Assembly: GCF_019209865.1 (NCBI RefSeq)
Contig: NZ_JAHUTT010000040.1
Location: forward strand, 1-37,123
Reading direction: 5' to 3'
Source of the DNA: Shewanella sp. NIFS-20-20
GTDB taxonomy: Bacteria > Pseudomonadota > Gammaproteobacteria > Enterobacterales > Shewanellaceae
Length of the DNA: 37,123 nt
Each line of letters starts with the position of its first letter. The first letter of the stretch is position 1. A model generated the notes under the pieces. That model ran no database searches. It worked only from the letters and a program-made list of their open reading frames with translations, and had not been told where the DNA came from. The position numbers and the translations under genes are program-made. Shown piece after piece: positions 8,005 through 17,162 of the stretch.

Positions 8005-8934
8005 CTAGCCCATTTGCCCTAAAGTCGACACTAATTGCTGTTGTAGCCACTTGATGGCGGGGTTATTGAGGCTTTGAGGGTGCCAGACCAAACTGTAGCC
8101 GACATTACCATAATCGAAAGGCAGGCTTTTTTGGATCAGATGTTGCGCTTGTAGCGCGCGATTAGACCAGAGTTGTGAACAGGTAAATAATAACTGACTG
8201 CGCTGACACATGGCGGCGGCACTGCCAAAATCCGCCACGGTTAAGGCGATGCTGCGGGCATGATACTGCTGGGCCAGTAACAGTTCAAAATAGGGTTGGT
8301 TGAGTTCACTATCAGTAATGCCGATATGACGATAGCGAAGGTAATCTTCAATACTGAGGTTTGCTTGGTGAGCTAAGGGATGATCTGCCGCCATTAAACA
8401 CACCATCTCATCGGTCAGCAAGGCTTGCCATAAGAGATCCTGATGCTGGGTTGGCGGCTGGCTAATATCGTGGGGCAAAATTACCACATCGACCAAGCCT
8501 TTGAGCAGTGCATCCATGCCATAGTGCTCTTTGGCATATAAGGTCACTTGTGCCTGGGGGCAGGCGCCGATCAAATGCTTAGATAACACATCGGCGAACA
8601 ACTCGACGCAGCTGTCACGCATGGCCAGTCTAAATTTACCTTGAAATTGCTCGGGAATAAATTGTTGGGGTTGCAACAAGCCTTGCATGCTGCTGAGTAC
8701 CGCATGCAGTGCGGGCGCTAAGCTGTGGGCGATGGGCGTTGCGCTGAGCTGATTGCCCTCGCGGTAAAATAATTCATCACCTAACAGTAACCGCAATTGC
8801 GCTAAGGTTTTGCTGACGGTCGATGGACTTAAACACAATTGTTGCGCGGTCGAGGTGACACTCGAGGTTTGAAGTAGCACTTGCAGCACGGTCAGGTGCT
8901 TAAGGTTGATGCGCGACAGTTGCAGGGTGTTCAT
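8005..8934 (-). CDS. LysR-family transcriptional regulator
   Basis: A 309-residue protein with an N-terminal helix-turn-helix (STAQQLCLSPSTVSKTLAQL, about 28-47) and a LysR effector domain. It is convergent with yjjW (20 bases between stops), so control of yjjI-yjjW is possible but not shown by the layout. No clear Shine-Dalgarno sequence precedes the ATG. The nearest divergent gene is the GNAT gene at 9088, a second candidate target. Confidence 0.9.
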   Translation of the reverse strand: MNTLQLSRINLKHLTVLQVLLQTSSVTSTAQQLCLSPSTVSKTLAQLRLLLGDELFYREGNQLSATPIAHSLAPALHAVLSSMQGLLQPQQFIPEQFQGKFRLAMRDSCVELFADVLSKHLIGACPQAQVTLYAKEHYGMDALLKGLVDVVILPHDISQPPTQHQDLLWQALLTDEMVCLMAADHPLAHQANLSIEDYLRYRHIGITDSELNQPYFELLLAQQYHARSIALTVADFGSAAAMCQRSQLLFTCSQLWSNRALQAQHLIQKSLPFDYGNVGYSLVWHPQSLNNPAIKWLQQQLVSTLGQMG

Positions 8935-9087
8935 TTAACTAAGGTCAGTCTAAAAGCGGCAGTATAGCCTAGGCTTAATGGTGAAGATGTGGCTAGGCTC
9001 ATATTTTATTAAGCCGATACTTATATCCGATGAGATTGCTCCTAAGCTAGATTACCACTGACGCTGTCAGTGATTGAGGTTGCGCCC

Positions 9088-9534
9088 ATGATTATTCGTC
9101 AAGCGTCGCTGGTTGACGCGCACTTGATTGCGCCCCTGTTTGATGGCTATCGCCAGTTTTATGGTTATCCACCCGATCCTGCCGTTGCCTTAGGTTATAT
9201 TGAGGCGCGACTGTCTCAACAAGAGTCGATCATTTTTGTGGCGCAGACCCAAGGGACATTGCAAGGTTTCACCCAGCTGTACTGGAGCTTTTGTTCGTTA
9301 GATGCCACTAAGATTGTGATCTTATACGATTTATTCGTGGCTAGCCGAGCGCGTCAGCAGGGCATAGGTCGCCAATTGATGCAAATGGCCTGCAACTATG
9401 CCTTTGACCATGGCGCAGGGCGAGTAGATTTGTCGACGGCTAAAGATAATCTGGCCGGACAACATTTATATGAGTCCCTCGGTTTTCGCCGCTCCCTCGA
9501 TGATTTTTACGGCTATAGCCGTTATCCCGAATAA
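9088..9534 (+). CDS. GNAT-family N-acetyltransferase
   Basis: A 148-residue GNAT protein. The start at 9088 follows TGAGG at 9-base spacing; a GTG six codons earlier has no site. The acetyl-CoA pyrophosphate-binding motif is RARQQGIGRQLM (R/QXXGXG), preceded by the beta-strand ILYDLFVAS and followed by YESLGFRRSLDDFYGY, a typical C-terminal part. The acceptor substrate is unknown. Divergent to the LysR gene. Confidence 0.9.
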   Translation: MIIRQASLVDAHLIAPLFDGYRQFYGYPPDPAVALGYIEARLSQQESIIFVAQTQGTLQGFTQLYWSFCSLDATKIVILYDLFVASRARQQGIGRQLMQMACNYAFDHGAGRVDLSTAKDNLAGQHLYESLGFRRSLDDFYGYSRYPE

Positions 9535-9535
9535 T

Positions 9536-9572
9536 TGCGGTGGTGTCTGTGTCACAAAAAGGCGCCACCGCA
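9536..9572. terminator. Stem-loop between convergent genes
   Basis: An 8-bp perfect inverted repeat, TGCGGTGG (9536-9543) with CCACCGCA (9565-9572), fills the 62-bp space between the stops of the GNAT and DUF2797 genes. Likely a shared terminator, but the 21-base loop is long and no strong U-tract follows. Confidence 0.45.
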
Positions 9573-9596
9573 GTTGCGTCGTATATAGTGAGGCCG

Positions 9597-10418
9597 TTAT
9601 TCCACCGAGACCGTGACTTCATACCCCGTGTATTTGCGGATATTGATGACCCCAGTTTCAAATATCAGGTATTGGCCCTTTATGCCCACTAATACATCGC
9701 TAATGAGCGGCTGTTTATCGGCATTGAAAGATTTAACTTTCTTGGGGAACTCGCTCACCGGGAAACGAATGGCTTGGGTGCTGCTGTTAAGCACTTCAAT
9801 GCTATCGGCACCTTTGTCATTGATTAAGTCAGTTAGGTGCGCTTGAATTTGCGGTAACAAGTGCTCTGCTTGCGCCGCTAAATCGAGGTCATCGGCATTG
9901 CCTTTAAGCATGGCTTGCCACTGGGTTTTATCCTTGACCAACTTGGCTAATTCGACTTCCACTAAGCCAGAGAGCTGACGGTTGGCCACTTTTAAAATCG
10001 GCAAGCCTTGAGTCGCCCCTTGATCGAGCCAGCGCGTCGGAATTTGGCTATGGCGAGTAATGCCGACTTTGAGCCCTGAGGTGTTGGCCAGATAAACATA
10101 ATGGGGGGTGTAGCAATTTTTTTGTCCCCACTCAGGTTCGCGACAAGTGCCTTGATCATAATGACAGGTTTCTGGCTTCATAATGCACATGTCACAGCTA
10201 GCGAGCTTTTGCATGCAAGGGAAACAATGGCCTTGGGCATAGCTTTTCTTGGTTTTTTTGCCGCAATGGCAACAAAAAATCTGACCACTAAAATTTAGGG
10301 TCAGGGTTTTGCCTATTAGCGGGTTAAGGTGAAGAGATTGCTCACCGATGGGCAAGTGGTATTGCACCCCATTGTCGCTGTCGAGTTGGGTGCGCATTTT
10401 TACCAATGTGCCTTGCAT
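9597..10418 (-). CDS. DUF2797 zinc-ribbon protein
   Basis: A 273-residue protein. The second ATG was chosen since AAGGA is 7 bases before it and only one base before the first. The first half is rich in cysteine pairs (CCHCGKK, CFPC, CDMC, then single Cys and CREPEW), which fits zinc binding. This is followed by YVYLANTSGLKVGITR, a segment resembling the GIY-YIG core and typical of DUF2797. The C-terminal part (KGQYLIFETGVINIRKYTG) is also family-like. Biochemical role unknown; nuclease activity should not be assumed. Confidence 0.85.
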   Translation of the reverse strand: MQGTLVKMRTQLDSDNGVQYHLPIGEQSLHLNPLIGKTLTLNFSGQIFCCHCGKKTKKSYAQGHCFPCMQKLASCDMCIMKPETCHYDQGTCREPEWGQKNCYTPHYVYLANTSGLKVGITRHSQIPTRWLDQGATQGLPILKVANRQLSGLVEVELAKLVKDKTQWQAMLKGNADDLDLAAQAEHLLPQIQAHLTDLINDKGADSIEVLNSSTQAIRFPVSEFPKKVKSFNADKQPLISDVLVGIKGQYLIFETGVINIRKYTGYEVTVSVE

Positions 10419-10435
10419 AGTCATGTCCTTGTCAT

Positions 10436-10459
10436 AAAAAAAAGCGCGAATTAACGCGC
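10436..10459 (-). terminator. Rho-independent terminator of the ACT-domain gene
   Basis: On the minus strand the stem GCGCG/CGCGC (10455-10459 with 10444-10448, 6-base loop) is followed directly by eight T residues (complement of A10436-10443). It lies 37 bases past the stop of the ACT protein gene and immediately ahead of the DUF2797 start region, so the DUF2797 gene probably has a promoter nearby or depends on readthrough. Confidence 0.85.
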
Positions 10460-10496
10460 CAGTGTACCAGATAAAACGCCAAGGAGACCGCTGCGA

Positions 10497-10991
10497 TTAA
10501 TCGATTTTATCTATCACTACGTCATCGCCTAGTTGGTAAAGGCTGTCTTTTAAGGCCGAGGCCTTAGCATCGGTAACATCTGACAAGCTTAATGATGCTC
10601 TAAATAAGGGCACTCCGGTATGTTCTGCTTGATCAAGTTGGCTGCTAAGGTGTTCGATGTTAATATTTAACGCACTAATTTTATTAGCAATATCTCGCAC
10701 CAGCCCGACCCTATCATAGGCGACAACTTCCCAGTTTATACGCTGGCTGCGACTGGGTTGACCCAATAAGCGATAGTGCAGGGTTAAGCCGTCGATACAC
10801 TCGATATTTTCAATCAGTGCATCAATCGCCGACTCGGGCGCCGAAATTTGAATAATGGCCGCAAAAGTACCATCGAGATGCATTAATTCAGAATCTAGCC
10901 AAGTGCCACCATGACGACTGATATCATTGGCAATGATTTCAACTAGGCCAGTACGATCGGGAACTTGAAGTGTCAGTAAGTATCTTGCCAT
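10497..10991 (-). CDS. GcvR-like double ACT domain regulator
   Basis: A 164-residue protein made of two ACT-type small-molecule-binding domains: residues 2-75 (LLTLQVPDRTGLVEIIANDI) and about 85-160 (WEVVAYDRVGLVRDIANKIS). This is the layout of GcvR, the accessory repressor of the glycine cleavage operon, which acts on GcvA by protein contact. AAGGA lies 6 bases before the ATG. It is divergent from the pst operon across a 152-bp space with a Pho box. The exact GcvR role is inferred; other ACT-domain regulators share this form. Confidence 0.8.
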   Translation of the reverse strand: MARYLLTLQVPDRTGLVEIIANDISRHGGTWLDSELMHLDGTFAAIIQISAPESAIDALIENIECIDGLTLHYRLLGQPSRSQRINWEVVAYDRVGLVRDIANKISALNINIEHLSSQLDQAEHTGVPLFRASLSLSDVTDAKASALKDSLYQLGDDVVIDKID

Positions 10992-11011
10992 ATTGCATCC
11001 TTAATGGTTGG

Positions 11012-11039
11012 TGTAACACGCTTGTCATATTTGCGTCAT
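11012..11039 (+). promoter_or_regulatory. Pho box (PhoB binding site) of the pst operon
   Basis: TTGTCAT-ATTT-GCGTCAT (11022-11039) matches the Pho box pattern CTGTCAT-N4-CTGTCAT at 11 of 14 half-site positions. A weaker third half-site, TGTAAC (11012-11017), continues the 11-bp period (11012, 11023, 11034). It lies about 105 bases upstream of pstC, where PhoB activation under phosphate starvation is expected. TATACT at 11039-11044 overlaps the site, and I cannot place the -10 box firmly. Confidence 0.7.
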
Positions 11040-11143
11040 ATACTGCACCCCATCAAAGTTGGGATAGCACGGCATTAGTGATAACACATCATTAACGCCA
11101 TTCTCAATAAGCCCGCAATGAATATAAATAACAGAGGTATTGA

Positions 11144-13396
11144 ATGGACAGTCAGGTGAGTCCAAATTCTAAGCCAGCAAAAAACATTTTGCATAGCCAT
11201 AACGGTGCCCGTAGCCGTGCCATTAAGGATAAGCTCACCGAGGCCAGCGTGACTTTAGGTGGTACCTTAGTATTTGTTGCTTTGTTATTGATTTTTTTCT
11301 ATTTACTCTATGTAGTTAAGCCTATTTTTGATGGTGCGGACGTCACTTTTGAAAAAAATATCGCCTATGAGATGAGCGATACGCTGAGCCTGATGGTCGG
11401 TAGTGATGAGCAAAATGAAGTGCTGTATCGCGTATCGACAACCGGCCAAGTGGACTTTTATAGCGCGCTTAATGGTCAGAGTATGGGCCGATTCGCCCCG
11501 ACCTTACCCGCCAATGCCACTGTAATAAGCGCTGCGGCGTCCACCCCTGAAACCCAAACCTATGCCCTCGGCCTCGATAATGGCCAAGCCATCATTGGCG
11601 CCATAGGTTTTGGAGTGACCTATCCAGATAATGTTCGTGTCATTAGCCCCAAAGTGACTTATCCGATAGCGCCAATCCAGTTGACTCATCATGAAGGTAT
11701 CGAACGCTTAGCTTTCGCCTACCAGCCACAAAAAATGAGTTTTGCCTATCAAGATGGCGCAAAACAATGGTGGTTGACCCGCTTGGTGGGCGAAGAGAAC
11801 ATGATGACCGAAGAGGTTGAATGGTCGCAAACACGAGTGGCGGTTACTGATGCCCCTAAAATCGTGCAACATGTGCTGATGACTCCTGATCAGCGCCAGT
11901 TGTTATTACAGGCAGGTACCAAACTGTTTATTTATGATATTCGCTATGCCGATGAATTGGCCTTGGCCCAAGTGGTCGATTTAGAGCGCCAACATGCCAA
12001 GGTCAATGAGATTACCTTATTGGCGGGGGCCAGTTCGATTCTGGTGGCTTATGACGATGGGGTGATCAATCAATTATTCCAAGTGCTGAGTCCTAAAGGT
12101 CGTTTATATCAAGTGATCCGCGATTTCAAACTCGACGCCAATGTGGTCTCGGTGGCATCGGAGTTTTACCGTAAAAGTTTCGTGGCCGTGACGGACACAG
12201 GGGAGTTGTCACTGTTATATACCACCAGTCAGCGGCAGTTATTCGATGCAACCTTTGATTTAGGACCGGTTAAGACCATGGGTTTTAGCCCGCGTTCCAA
12301 CGCCTTGGTGGTTGATGCTGGCAATAAGCTGCACTTATTTAAGGTTGAAAACTCTCACCCTGAAGTGTCGTGGAGCGCCTTATGGAGTAAGGTGTGGTAT
12401 GAAGGCTACCCCGAGCCTAAATATGTGTGGCAGTCGACCTCAGGCTCTGACGATTTTGAAGCCAAGCTTAGCTTGATGCCATTAGTATTCGGTACCATGA
12501 AAGCCGCCTTGTATGCCATGGTTTTTGCTGTGCCCTTGGCCATTGGCGGGGCAGTATATACTGCCTATTTTATGTCGGCCAAAGTGCGCAGCGTAGTAAA
12601 ACCGACCATTGAAATTATGGAAGCCTTACCCACAGTGATTTTAGGCTTCCTCGCCGGTTTATGGTTAGCCCCCTTAATTGAAAATAACTTACCGGCAGTG
12701 GTGGCGCTGATTATCGTGCTGCCGCTAAGCATCATTGTCAGCGCGTTACTGTGGCACTTGATGTCGGCCAAACTTAAAGAGCGCTTGCCTGACACCTACC
12801 GTGAATTAATGTTATTGCCGATATTAATCGCCGTCACTTATGGCTGCTTTAGCTTGAGTCCTATGGTCGAAATCTGGCTTTTTGATGGCAACACCCGCAA
12901 ATTTATTACCAATGAACTTGGGATCACTTTCGATCAGCGCAATGCCTTAGTGGTGGGCATTGCGATGGGGTTTGCGGTTATCCCAACCATTTTTTCCATC
13001 GCTGAAGATGCCATTTTCTCGGTGCCACGTCACTTATCGAATGGCTCGTTAGCCTTAGGCGCGACCCAATGGCAAACCTTGACTCGGGTGGTGTTGTTAA
13101 CTGCCAGTCCCGGTATTTTCTCCGCGGTGATGATGGGGCTTGGCCGCGCCGTAGGCGAAACCATGATTGTGTTAATGGCCACAGGTAATACCCCCATTAT
13201 GGAGTGGAGTGTGCTCGAAGGGATGCGCAGTTTGTCGGCCAATATCGCGGTAGAAATGCCAGAGTCGGCCATTGGCAGTACCCATTATCGGGTGCTGTTC
13301 TTGGCGGCCTTTGTGTTATTTATCATCACCTTTTTCTTCAACACCATTGCCGAAGTTGTGCGCCAGCGTTTGCGTGAACGCTATAGCTCACTTTAA
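11144..13396 (+). CDS. pstC: Phosphate ABC transporter permease PstC, extended form
   Basis: One of the two membrane subunits of the high-affinity phosphate importer. At 750 residues it is more than twice the usual ~320. Residues 1-36 are cytoplasmic, a first membrane helix spans about 37-58, and a soluble, probably periplasmic, domain of ~380 residues follows. The permease domain begins near residue 445 (GTMKAALYAMVFAVPLAIGG). The EAA loop that contacts PstB is at about 630-660 (GSLALGATQWQTLTRVVLL, then GRAVGETM). AGAGG lies 6 bases before the ATG. First gene of pstC-pstA-pstB-phoU, behind a Pho box. Confidence 0.95.
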   Translation: MDSQVSPNSKPAKNILHSHNGARSRAIKDKLTEASVTLGGTLVFVALLLIFFYLLYVVKPIFDGADVTFEKNIAYEMSDTLSLMVGSDEQNEVLYRVSTTGQVDFYSALNGQSMGRFAPTLPANATVISAAASTPETQTYALGLDNGQAIIGAIGFGVTYPDNVRVISPKVTYPIAPIQLTHHEGIERLAFAYQPQKMSFAYQDGAKQWWLTRLVGEENMMTEEVEWSQTRVAVTDAPKIVQHVLMTPDQRQLLLQAGTKLFIYDIRYADELALAQVVDLERQHAKVNEITLLAGASSILVAYDDGVINQLFQVLSPKGRLYQVIRDFKLDANVVSVASEFYRKSFVAVTDTGELSLLYTTSQRQLFDATFDLGPVKTMGFSPRSNALVVDAGNKLHLFKVENSHPEVSWSALWSKVWYEGYPEPKYVWQSTSGSDDFEAKLSLMPLVFGTMKAALYAMVFAVPLAIGGAVYTAYFMSAKVRSVVKPTIEIMEALPTVILGFLAGLWLAPLIENNLPAVVALIIVLPLSIIVSALLWHLMSAKLKERLPDTYRELMLLPILIAVTYGCFSLSPMVEIWLFDGNTRKFITNELGITFDQRNALVVGIAMGFAVIPTIFSIAEDAIFSVPRHLSNGSLALGATQWQTLTRVVLLTASPGIFSAVMMGLGRAVGETMIVLMATGNTPIMEWSVLEGMRSLSANIAVEMPESAIGSTHYRVLFLAAFVLFIITFFFNTIAEVVRQRLRERYSSL

Positions 13397-13438
13397 GCGC
13401 CAACTTACTAATGAAAATAATGAGAAGCAGGAGTCACA

Positions 13439-15091
13439 ATGGGTAACTGGTTTAAATCCGGCTCACCTTGGATTTGGATGACGGGCGGGGCAGTTAGCTT
13501 AAGTCTTATCGCCGTATTGGGATTGTTACTATTAATTGCTTGGCGCGGCTTAAGCTACTTTTGGCCTGCCACTGTCTATGAGTGGCAATTACAAGATAGC
13601 CAAGGCCATACCTCGACGTTAATTGGTCAACTTTATGATTCAGAGCAAGTCCCCAGCGAGCGCTTAATTGCTGCGGGGTACACGTTTAGTCAGCCGCCTG
13701 AAGAGATGGTCACCCGTTATTTAATTAAGACGGGTAACCGTGAGTTTGTTGGTCTCGATTTTCGTTGGGTGTTGGCAACCGACATCGTTAGTCGCTCTGA
13801 GCCCAAAGATGTGGCCATTTTTGAGCGCACTAAGAATGGTAACTTTTATGGTTATCCGCTGGCCGTGTTAAATCAAGGCCAGCCAGTGGCGAGCGATAAT
13901 TTACCCTTGACCTTAGCCGAGCACGTTAATCGCGCGGTTGAGCTCAGCGAGCAAGCGCTGGATTTGCAGAAGCAGGATATTGGTGCCATTAACTATCAGC
14001 TTGAGCGCATTCGCCTCAAAGAACGTAAGCTGGAGTTGGACCATGCGCTCAACGCCGATAACCAGGCCGAGCTGCAATCTCAGACCGATGTGCTCAATAG
14101 CGATTATTTAGTGTTAGAGAACACCTTATTTGATTATCGCAAACAAGCCGAACGCGACAGTGTTGTCGTCAAGGACATGCGCGGTGCCGAGGTAACCCTC
14201 AATCTTAGCCAAGTATTGCATGTGACTTATCCTAATGATCTGAACCTTGCCCAAAAGCTGATGCAGTGGTTGACGGGCATGGCTAACTTTGTGATGGATG
14301 ACCCCAGAGAAGCCAACACCGAAGGCGGGGTGTTTCCCGCGATTTTTGGTACCGTGTTTATGGTCATGTTGATGGCTGTGATTGTGACCCCATTTGGGGT
14401 GGTTGCGGCGATTTATTTACACGAATACGCTAAAAAAGGCCCCATCACTAAGATGATCCGCATCGCGGTGATTAACTTAGCGGGCGTGCCGTCGATTGTT
14501 TACGGTGTGTTTGGCTTGGGTTTCTTTGTGTATGTGTTAGGTGGCTCGATTGACCAACTATTTTATCCCGAAGCCTTACCGGCACCGACATTTGGCTCAC
14601 CAGGGGTCATTTGGTCGGCGTTAACCTTAGCTATCTTGACGTTGCCAGTGGTGATTGTTTCCACCGAGGAAGGTTTGTCGCGTATTCCAAGCGCCGTGCG
14701 CCAAGGCAGTTTAGCCCTAGGGGCGACGAAAGCCGAAACCTTATGGCGGATTGTGATCCCCATGGCCAGTCCCGCGATTATGACCGGGTTGATCTTAGCG
14801 GTGGCTCGCGCGGCCGGCGAAGTGGCGCCATTAATGTTGGTGGGAGTGGTAAAACTAGCACCGACTTTACCGCTGGACTGGAATTTTCCGTTCGTGCATT
14901 TAGAACGTAAATTCATGCATTTAGGCTTCCACATTTATGATGTTGGTTTTCAAAGTCCCAATGTTGAGGCCGCTCGCCCCTTGGTTTATGCCACCTCATT
15001 TTTATTGGTGACTGTGATTGTGACCTTAAACTTGACGGCCATTGGTGTGCGTAACCATCTTCGTGAAAAATATCGCTCACTAGAGCACTAA
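13439..15091 (+). CDS. pstA: Phosphate ABC transporter permease PstA, extended form
   Basis: Second membrane subunit of the phosphate importer; 550 residues instead of the usual ~300. A membrane helix at about 15-38 is followed by a periplasmic insert of ~260 residues. Part of this (about 165-240) is strongly charged and heptad-like (QLERIRLKERKLELDHAL), suggesting a coiled coil. The permease core starts near residue 298 (VFPAIFGTVFMVMLMAVI). The EAA loop is at about 420-465 (RQGSLALGATKAETLWRIV, then ARAAGEVAPLM). AGGAG lies 5 bases before the ATG, 42 bases after pstC. Confidence 0.95.
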   Translation: MGNWFKSGSPWIWMTGGAVSLSLIAVLGLLLLIAWRGLSYFWPATVYEWQLQDSQGHTSTLIGQLYDSEQVPSERLIAAGYTFSQPPEEMVTRYLIKTGNREFVGLDFRWVLATDIVSRSEPKDVAIFERTKNGNFYGYPLAVLNQGQPVASDNLPLTLAEHVNRAVELSEQALDLQKQDIGAINYQLERIRLKERKLELDHALNADNQAELQSQTDVLNSDYLVLENTLFDYRKQAERDSVVVKDMRGAEVTLNLSQVLHVTYPNDLNLAQKLMQWLTGMANFVMDDPREANTEGGVFPAIFGTVFMVMLMAVIVTPFGVVAAIYLHEYAKKGPITKMIRIAVINLAGVPSIVYGVFGLGFFVYVLGGSIDQLFYPEALPAPTFGSPGVIWSALTLAILTLPVVIVSTEEGLSRIPSAVRQGSLALGATKAETLWRIVIPMASPAIMTGLILAVARAAGEVAPLMLVGVVKLAPTLPLDWNFPFVHLERKFMHLGFHIYDVGFQSPNVEAARPLVYATSFLLVTVIVTLNLTAIGVRNHLREKYRSLEH

Positions 15092-15129
15092 TCCAGCATT
15101 GAGTGCTACTGAGTAATAGGATAACTACC

Positions 15130-15948
15130 ATGATTTCAATTGATACCCGCACCATGAAAAATCCAAGCATCGACTTGGGCCAATCCGCCCCGGTGGATAT
15201 CGCCTTAGACATAGTTAACTTGGGGCTAAAATACGGCACCAAGCCAGCCTTGATTGATGTGTCGATGAAAATCCCTAAATCAAAAGTAACCGCGTTTATT
15301 GGTCCCAGTGGCTGCGGTAAATCAACCTTGTTGCGTTGTATTAATCGCATGAATGACTTAGTCGATAACTGCCATATTAGCGGCGAAATTCGTCTTTATG
15401 GTCAGAATATTTATGACAAGAGTGTGGATGTCGCGGCGTTGCGTCGTAATGTCGGTATGGTGTTTCAGCGCCCGAATCCATTTCCAAAATCCATTTATGA
15501 AAATGTGGTCTATGGCTTGCGATTGCAAGGCATTAATAATCGCCGGGATCTCGACGATGCCTGTGAACGCTCACTGCGGGGCGCGGCGTTATGGGATGAG
15601 GTAAAAGACAGATTGCATGAAAATGCCTTTGGTCTCTCGGGTGGACAACAGCAGCGTTTAGTTATCGCCAGAGCCATTGCCATTGAGCCCGAGGTCTTGT
15701 TGTTGGATGAACCTACCTCGGCGCTGGACCCCATCTCTACCTTGACCATTGAAGAGCTGATCTCTGAATTAAAGAATCAATTCACTGTGGTTATCGTGAC
15801 CCATAACATGCAGCAAGCGGCCAGAGTTTCAGATCAAACCGCCTTTATGTATATGGGGGATTTGGTGGAATATGGCGATACCAATACCTTATTTACCACC
15901 CCGAAAAAGAAAAAAACTGAAGACTACATCACAGGTCGTTATGGATAA
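15130..15948 (+). CDS. pstB: Phosphate ABC transporter ATPase PstB
   Basis: ATP-hydrolysing subunit of the phosphate importer; 272 residues, normal length. Walker A is GPSGCGKST (58-66), the Q-loop region is [16 protein letters not shown], the ABC signature is LSGGQQQRL (about 170), Walker B is [13 protein letters not shown], and the switch histidine is in [10 protein letters not shown]. It ends in the family's typical DYITGRYG. The ATG at 15130 follows AGGA at 8-base spacing; a GTG nine codons upstream lies too close to the pstA stop region and lacks a site. It pairs with the EAA loops of PstC and PstA. Confidence 0.98.
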   Translation: MISIDTRTMKNPSIDLGQSAPVDIALDIVNLGLKYGTKPALIDVSMKIPKSKVTAFIGPSGCGKSTLLRCINRMNDLVDNCHISGEIRLYGQNIYDKSVDVAALRRNVGMVFQRPNPFPKSIYENVVYGLRLQGINNRRDLDDACERSLRGAALWDEVKDRLHENAFGLSGGQQQRLVIARAIAIEPEVLLLDEPTSALDPISTLTIEELISELKNQFTVVIVTHNMQQAARVSDQTAFMYMGDLVEYGDTNTLFTTPKKKKTEDYITGRYG

Positions 15949-16010
15949 GTCCCACGGCTATTGGGCGGGTTAGGTAAATCAATTAGACTAGCGCAAAAGG
16001 TATCGTCATT

Positions 16011-16724
16011 ATGGAAAACATGAATCTAAATAAGCATATATCTGGTCAGTTTAATGCTGAACTAGAAGACATTCGCCATCGGGTGTTAACCATGGGCGGT
16101 ATGGTTGAGCGTCAGTTAGAGCAAGCGCTCGATGCCTTAGCAACCTTGAATGTTGAATTGGCACAGCAAGTGATTGAAGGCGATCATCGCGTTAATGGCA
16201 TGGAAGTGGCCATCGATGAAGAATGTACCCGCATAATCGCTAAGCGCCAGCCTGCAGCCAGTGATTTACGCTTAATCATTGCTATCTCTAAAACCATCAC
16301 TGATTTAGAGCGCATTGGTGATGCCTGCGTGCGGATTGCTAAGGCCGCCTTAGAAAAGCGCACCAACAGCCAACAGCCGCTATTAGTGAGCATCGAAAAT
16401 ATGGGGCGTCATGCCACTCGAACCTTACATCAGACCTTAGATGCCTTGGCCCGGATGGATGCCGAAGCGGCGCTAGAGATCCACAAGAGTGATGCTAAGT
16501 TAGATACTGAATATGAAAGTATTATTCGCCAACTGATGACGTATATGATGGAAGATCCCCGTTCAATTCCGGGGGTACTCGATGTGTTATGGGCGGCTCG
16601 CGCGGTCGAGCGAGTCGGTGATCGCTGCAAGAATATCTGCGAATACATTATTTATTACGTGAAGGGCAAAGATGTGCGCCACACCTCGTATGAAGACATG
16701 GAAAAAGATATCAATCCGCAATAA
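16011..16724 (+). CDS. phoU: Phosphate signalling protein PhoU
   Basis: A 237-residue, all-helical PhoU protein with two PhoU repeats. Each has the metal-binding type of motif: around [20 protein letters not shown] in the first half, and [19 protein letters not shown] in the second. PhoU links transport state of the Pst complex to PhoR, restraining the Pho regulon when phosphate is plentiful. It is the last gene of the operon, 62 bases after pstB, with AAAGG 10 bases ahead of the start and a strong terminator behind. Confidence 0.97.
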   Translation: MENMNLNKHISGQFNAELEDIRHRVLTMGGMVERQLEQALDALATLNVELAQQVIEGDHRVNGMEVAIDEECTRIIAKRQPAASDLRLIIAISKTITDLERIGDACVRIAKAALEKRTNSQQPLLVSIENMGRHATRTLHQTLDALARMDAEAALEIHKSDAKLDTEYESIIRQLMTYMMEDPRSIPGVLDVLWAARAVERVGDRCKNICEYIIYYVKGKDVRHTSYEDMEKDINPQ

Positions 16725-16740
16725 TCGCCACAATTTTTTG

Positions 16741-16769
16741 AAAAAAGTCGCAAGCTTGCGGCTTTTTTT
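16741..16769 (+). terminator. Rho-independent terminator of the pst-phoU operon
   Basis: A-run, GC-rich stem (AGTCGCAA pairing with TTGCGGCT) and seven T residues at 16763-16769, 17 bases past the phoU stop. Sequence form is that of a classical intrinsic terminator for the plus strand. Confidence 0.9.
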
Positions 16770-16810
16770 GTTTTATCATACGCCCAATGACTGACGGTGA
16801 GCAAAATACC

Positions 16811-17161
16811 ATGACCATGAGCAAATTAGATAAAGTATTGGCGGAGCAACGCGCCTATCAAGCCAATCGTGAGCAAGGCTATCGCGAGAAGGCACTTAAG
16901 TTATACCCTTGGGTGTGTGGACGCTGTACTCGTGAATTTACCCACAAAAATTTACGTGAGTTGACCGTACATCATAGAGATCATAATCACGACAACAATC
17001 CTGCGGATGGCTCTAATTGGGAGCTATTGTGTTTATTTTGTCATGACAACGAGCACTCTCGCTTTGAAGAATTAATTCAGTTTGGTCCAACCAGCGAAGG
17101 CCAACAAGCGGCGGCCACCTTTAATCCATTTGCCGATTTAAAGGCCATGATGAAAAAATGA
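16811..17161 (+). CDS. yajD: YajD-family HNH nuclease-like protein
   Basis: A 116-residue HNH protein. The start at 16811 follows GGTGAG at 9-base spacing; an ATG at 16787 would add eight residues. Zinc-binding cysteine pairs CGRC and CLFC flank the HNH core ELTVHHRDHNHDNNPADGSN. It closely follows E. coli YajD over GYREKALKLYPWVCGRC and the C-terminal NPFADLKAMM. A nuclease activity is predicted from the HNH fold only; the biological role is unknown. A separate transcription unit after the pst terminator. Confidence 0.93.
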   Translation: MTMSKLDKVLAEQRAYQANREQGYREKALKLYPWVCGRCTREFTHKNLRELTVHHRDHNHDNNPADGSNWELLCLFCHDNEHSRFEELIQFGPTSEGQQAAATFNPFADLKAMMKK

Positions 17162-17162
17162 G

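Noticed and set aside
14563..14934. Long minus-strand open frame inside pstA, and similar long frames opposite other genes
   Set aside because: Antisense shadows of strongly biased coding sequence; no start signals or domains.
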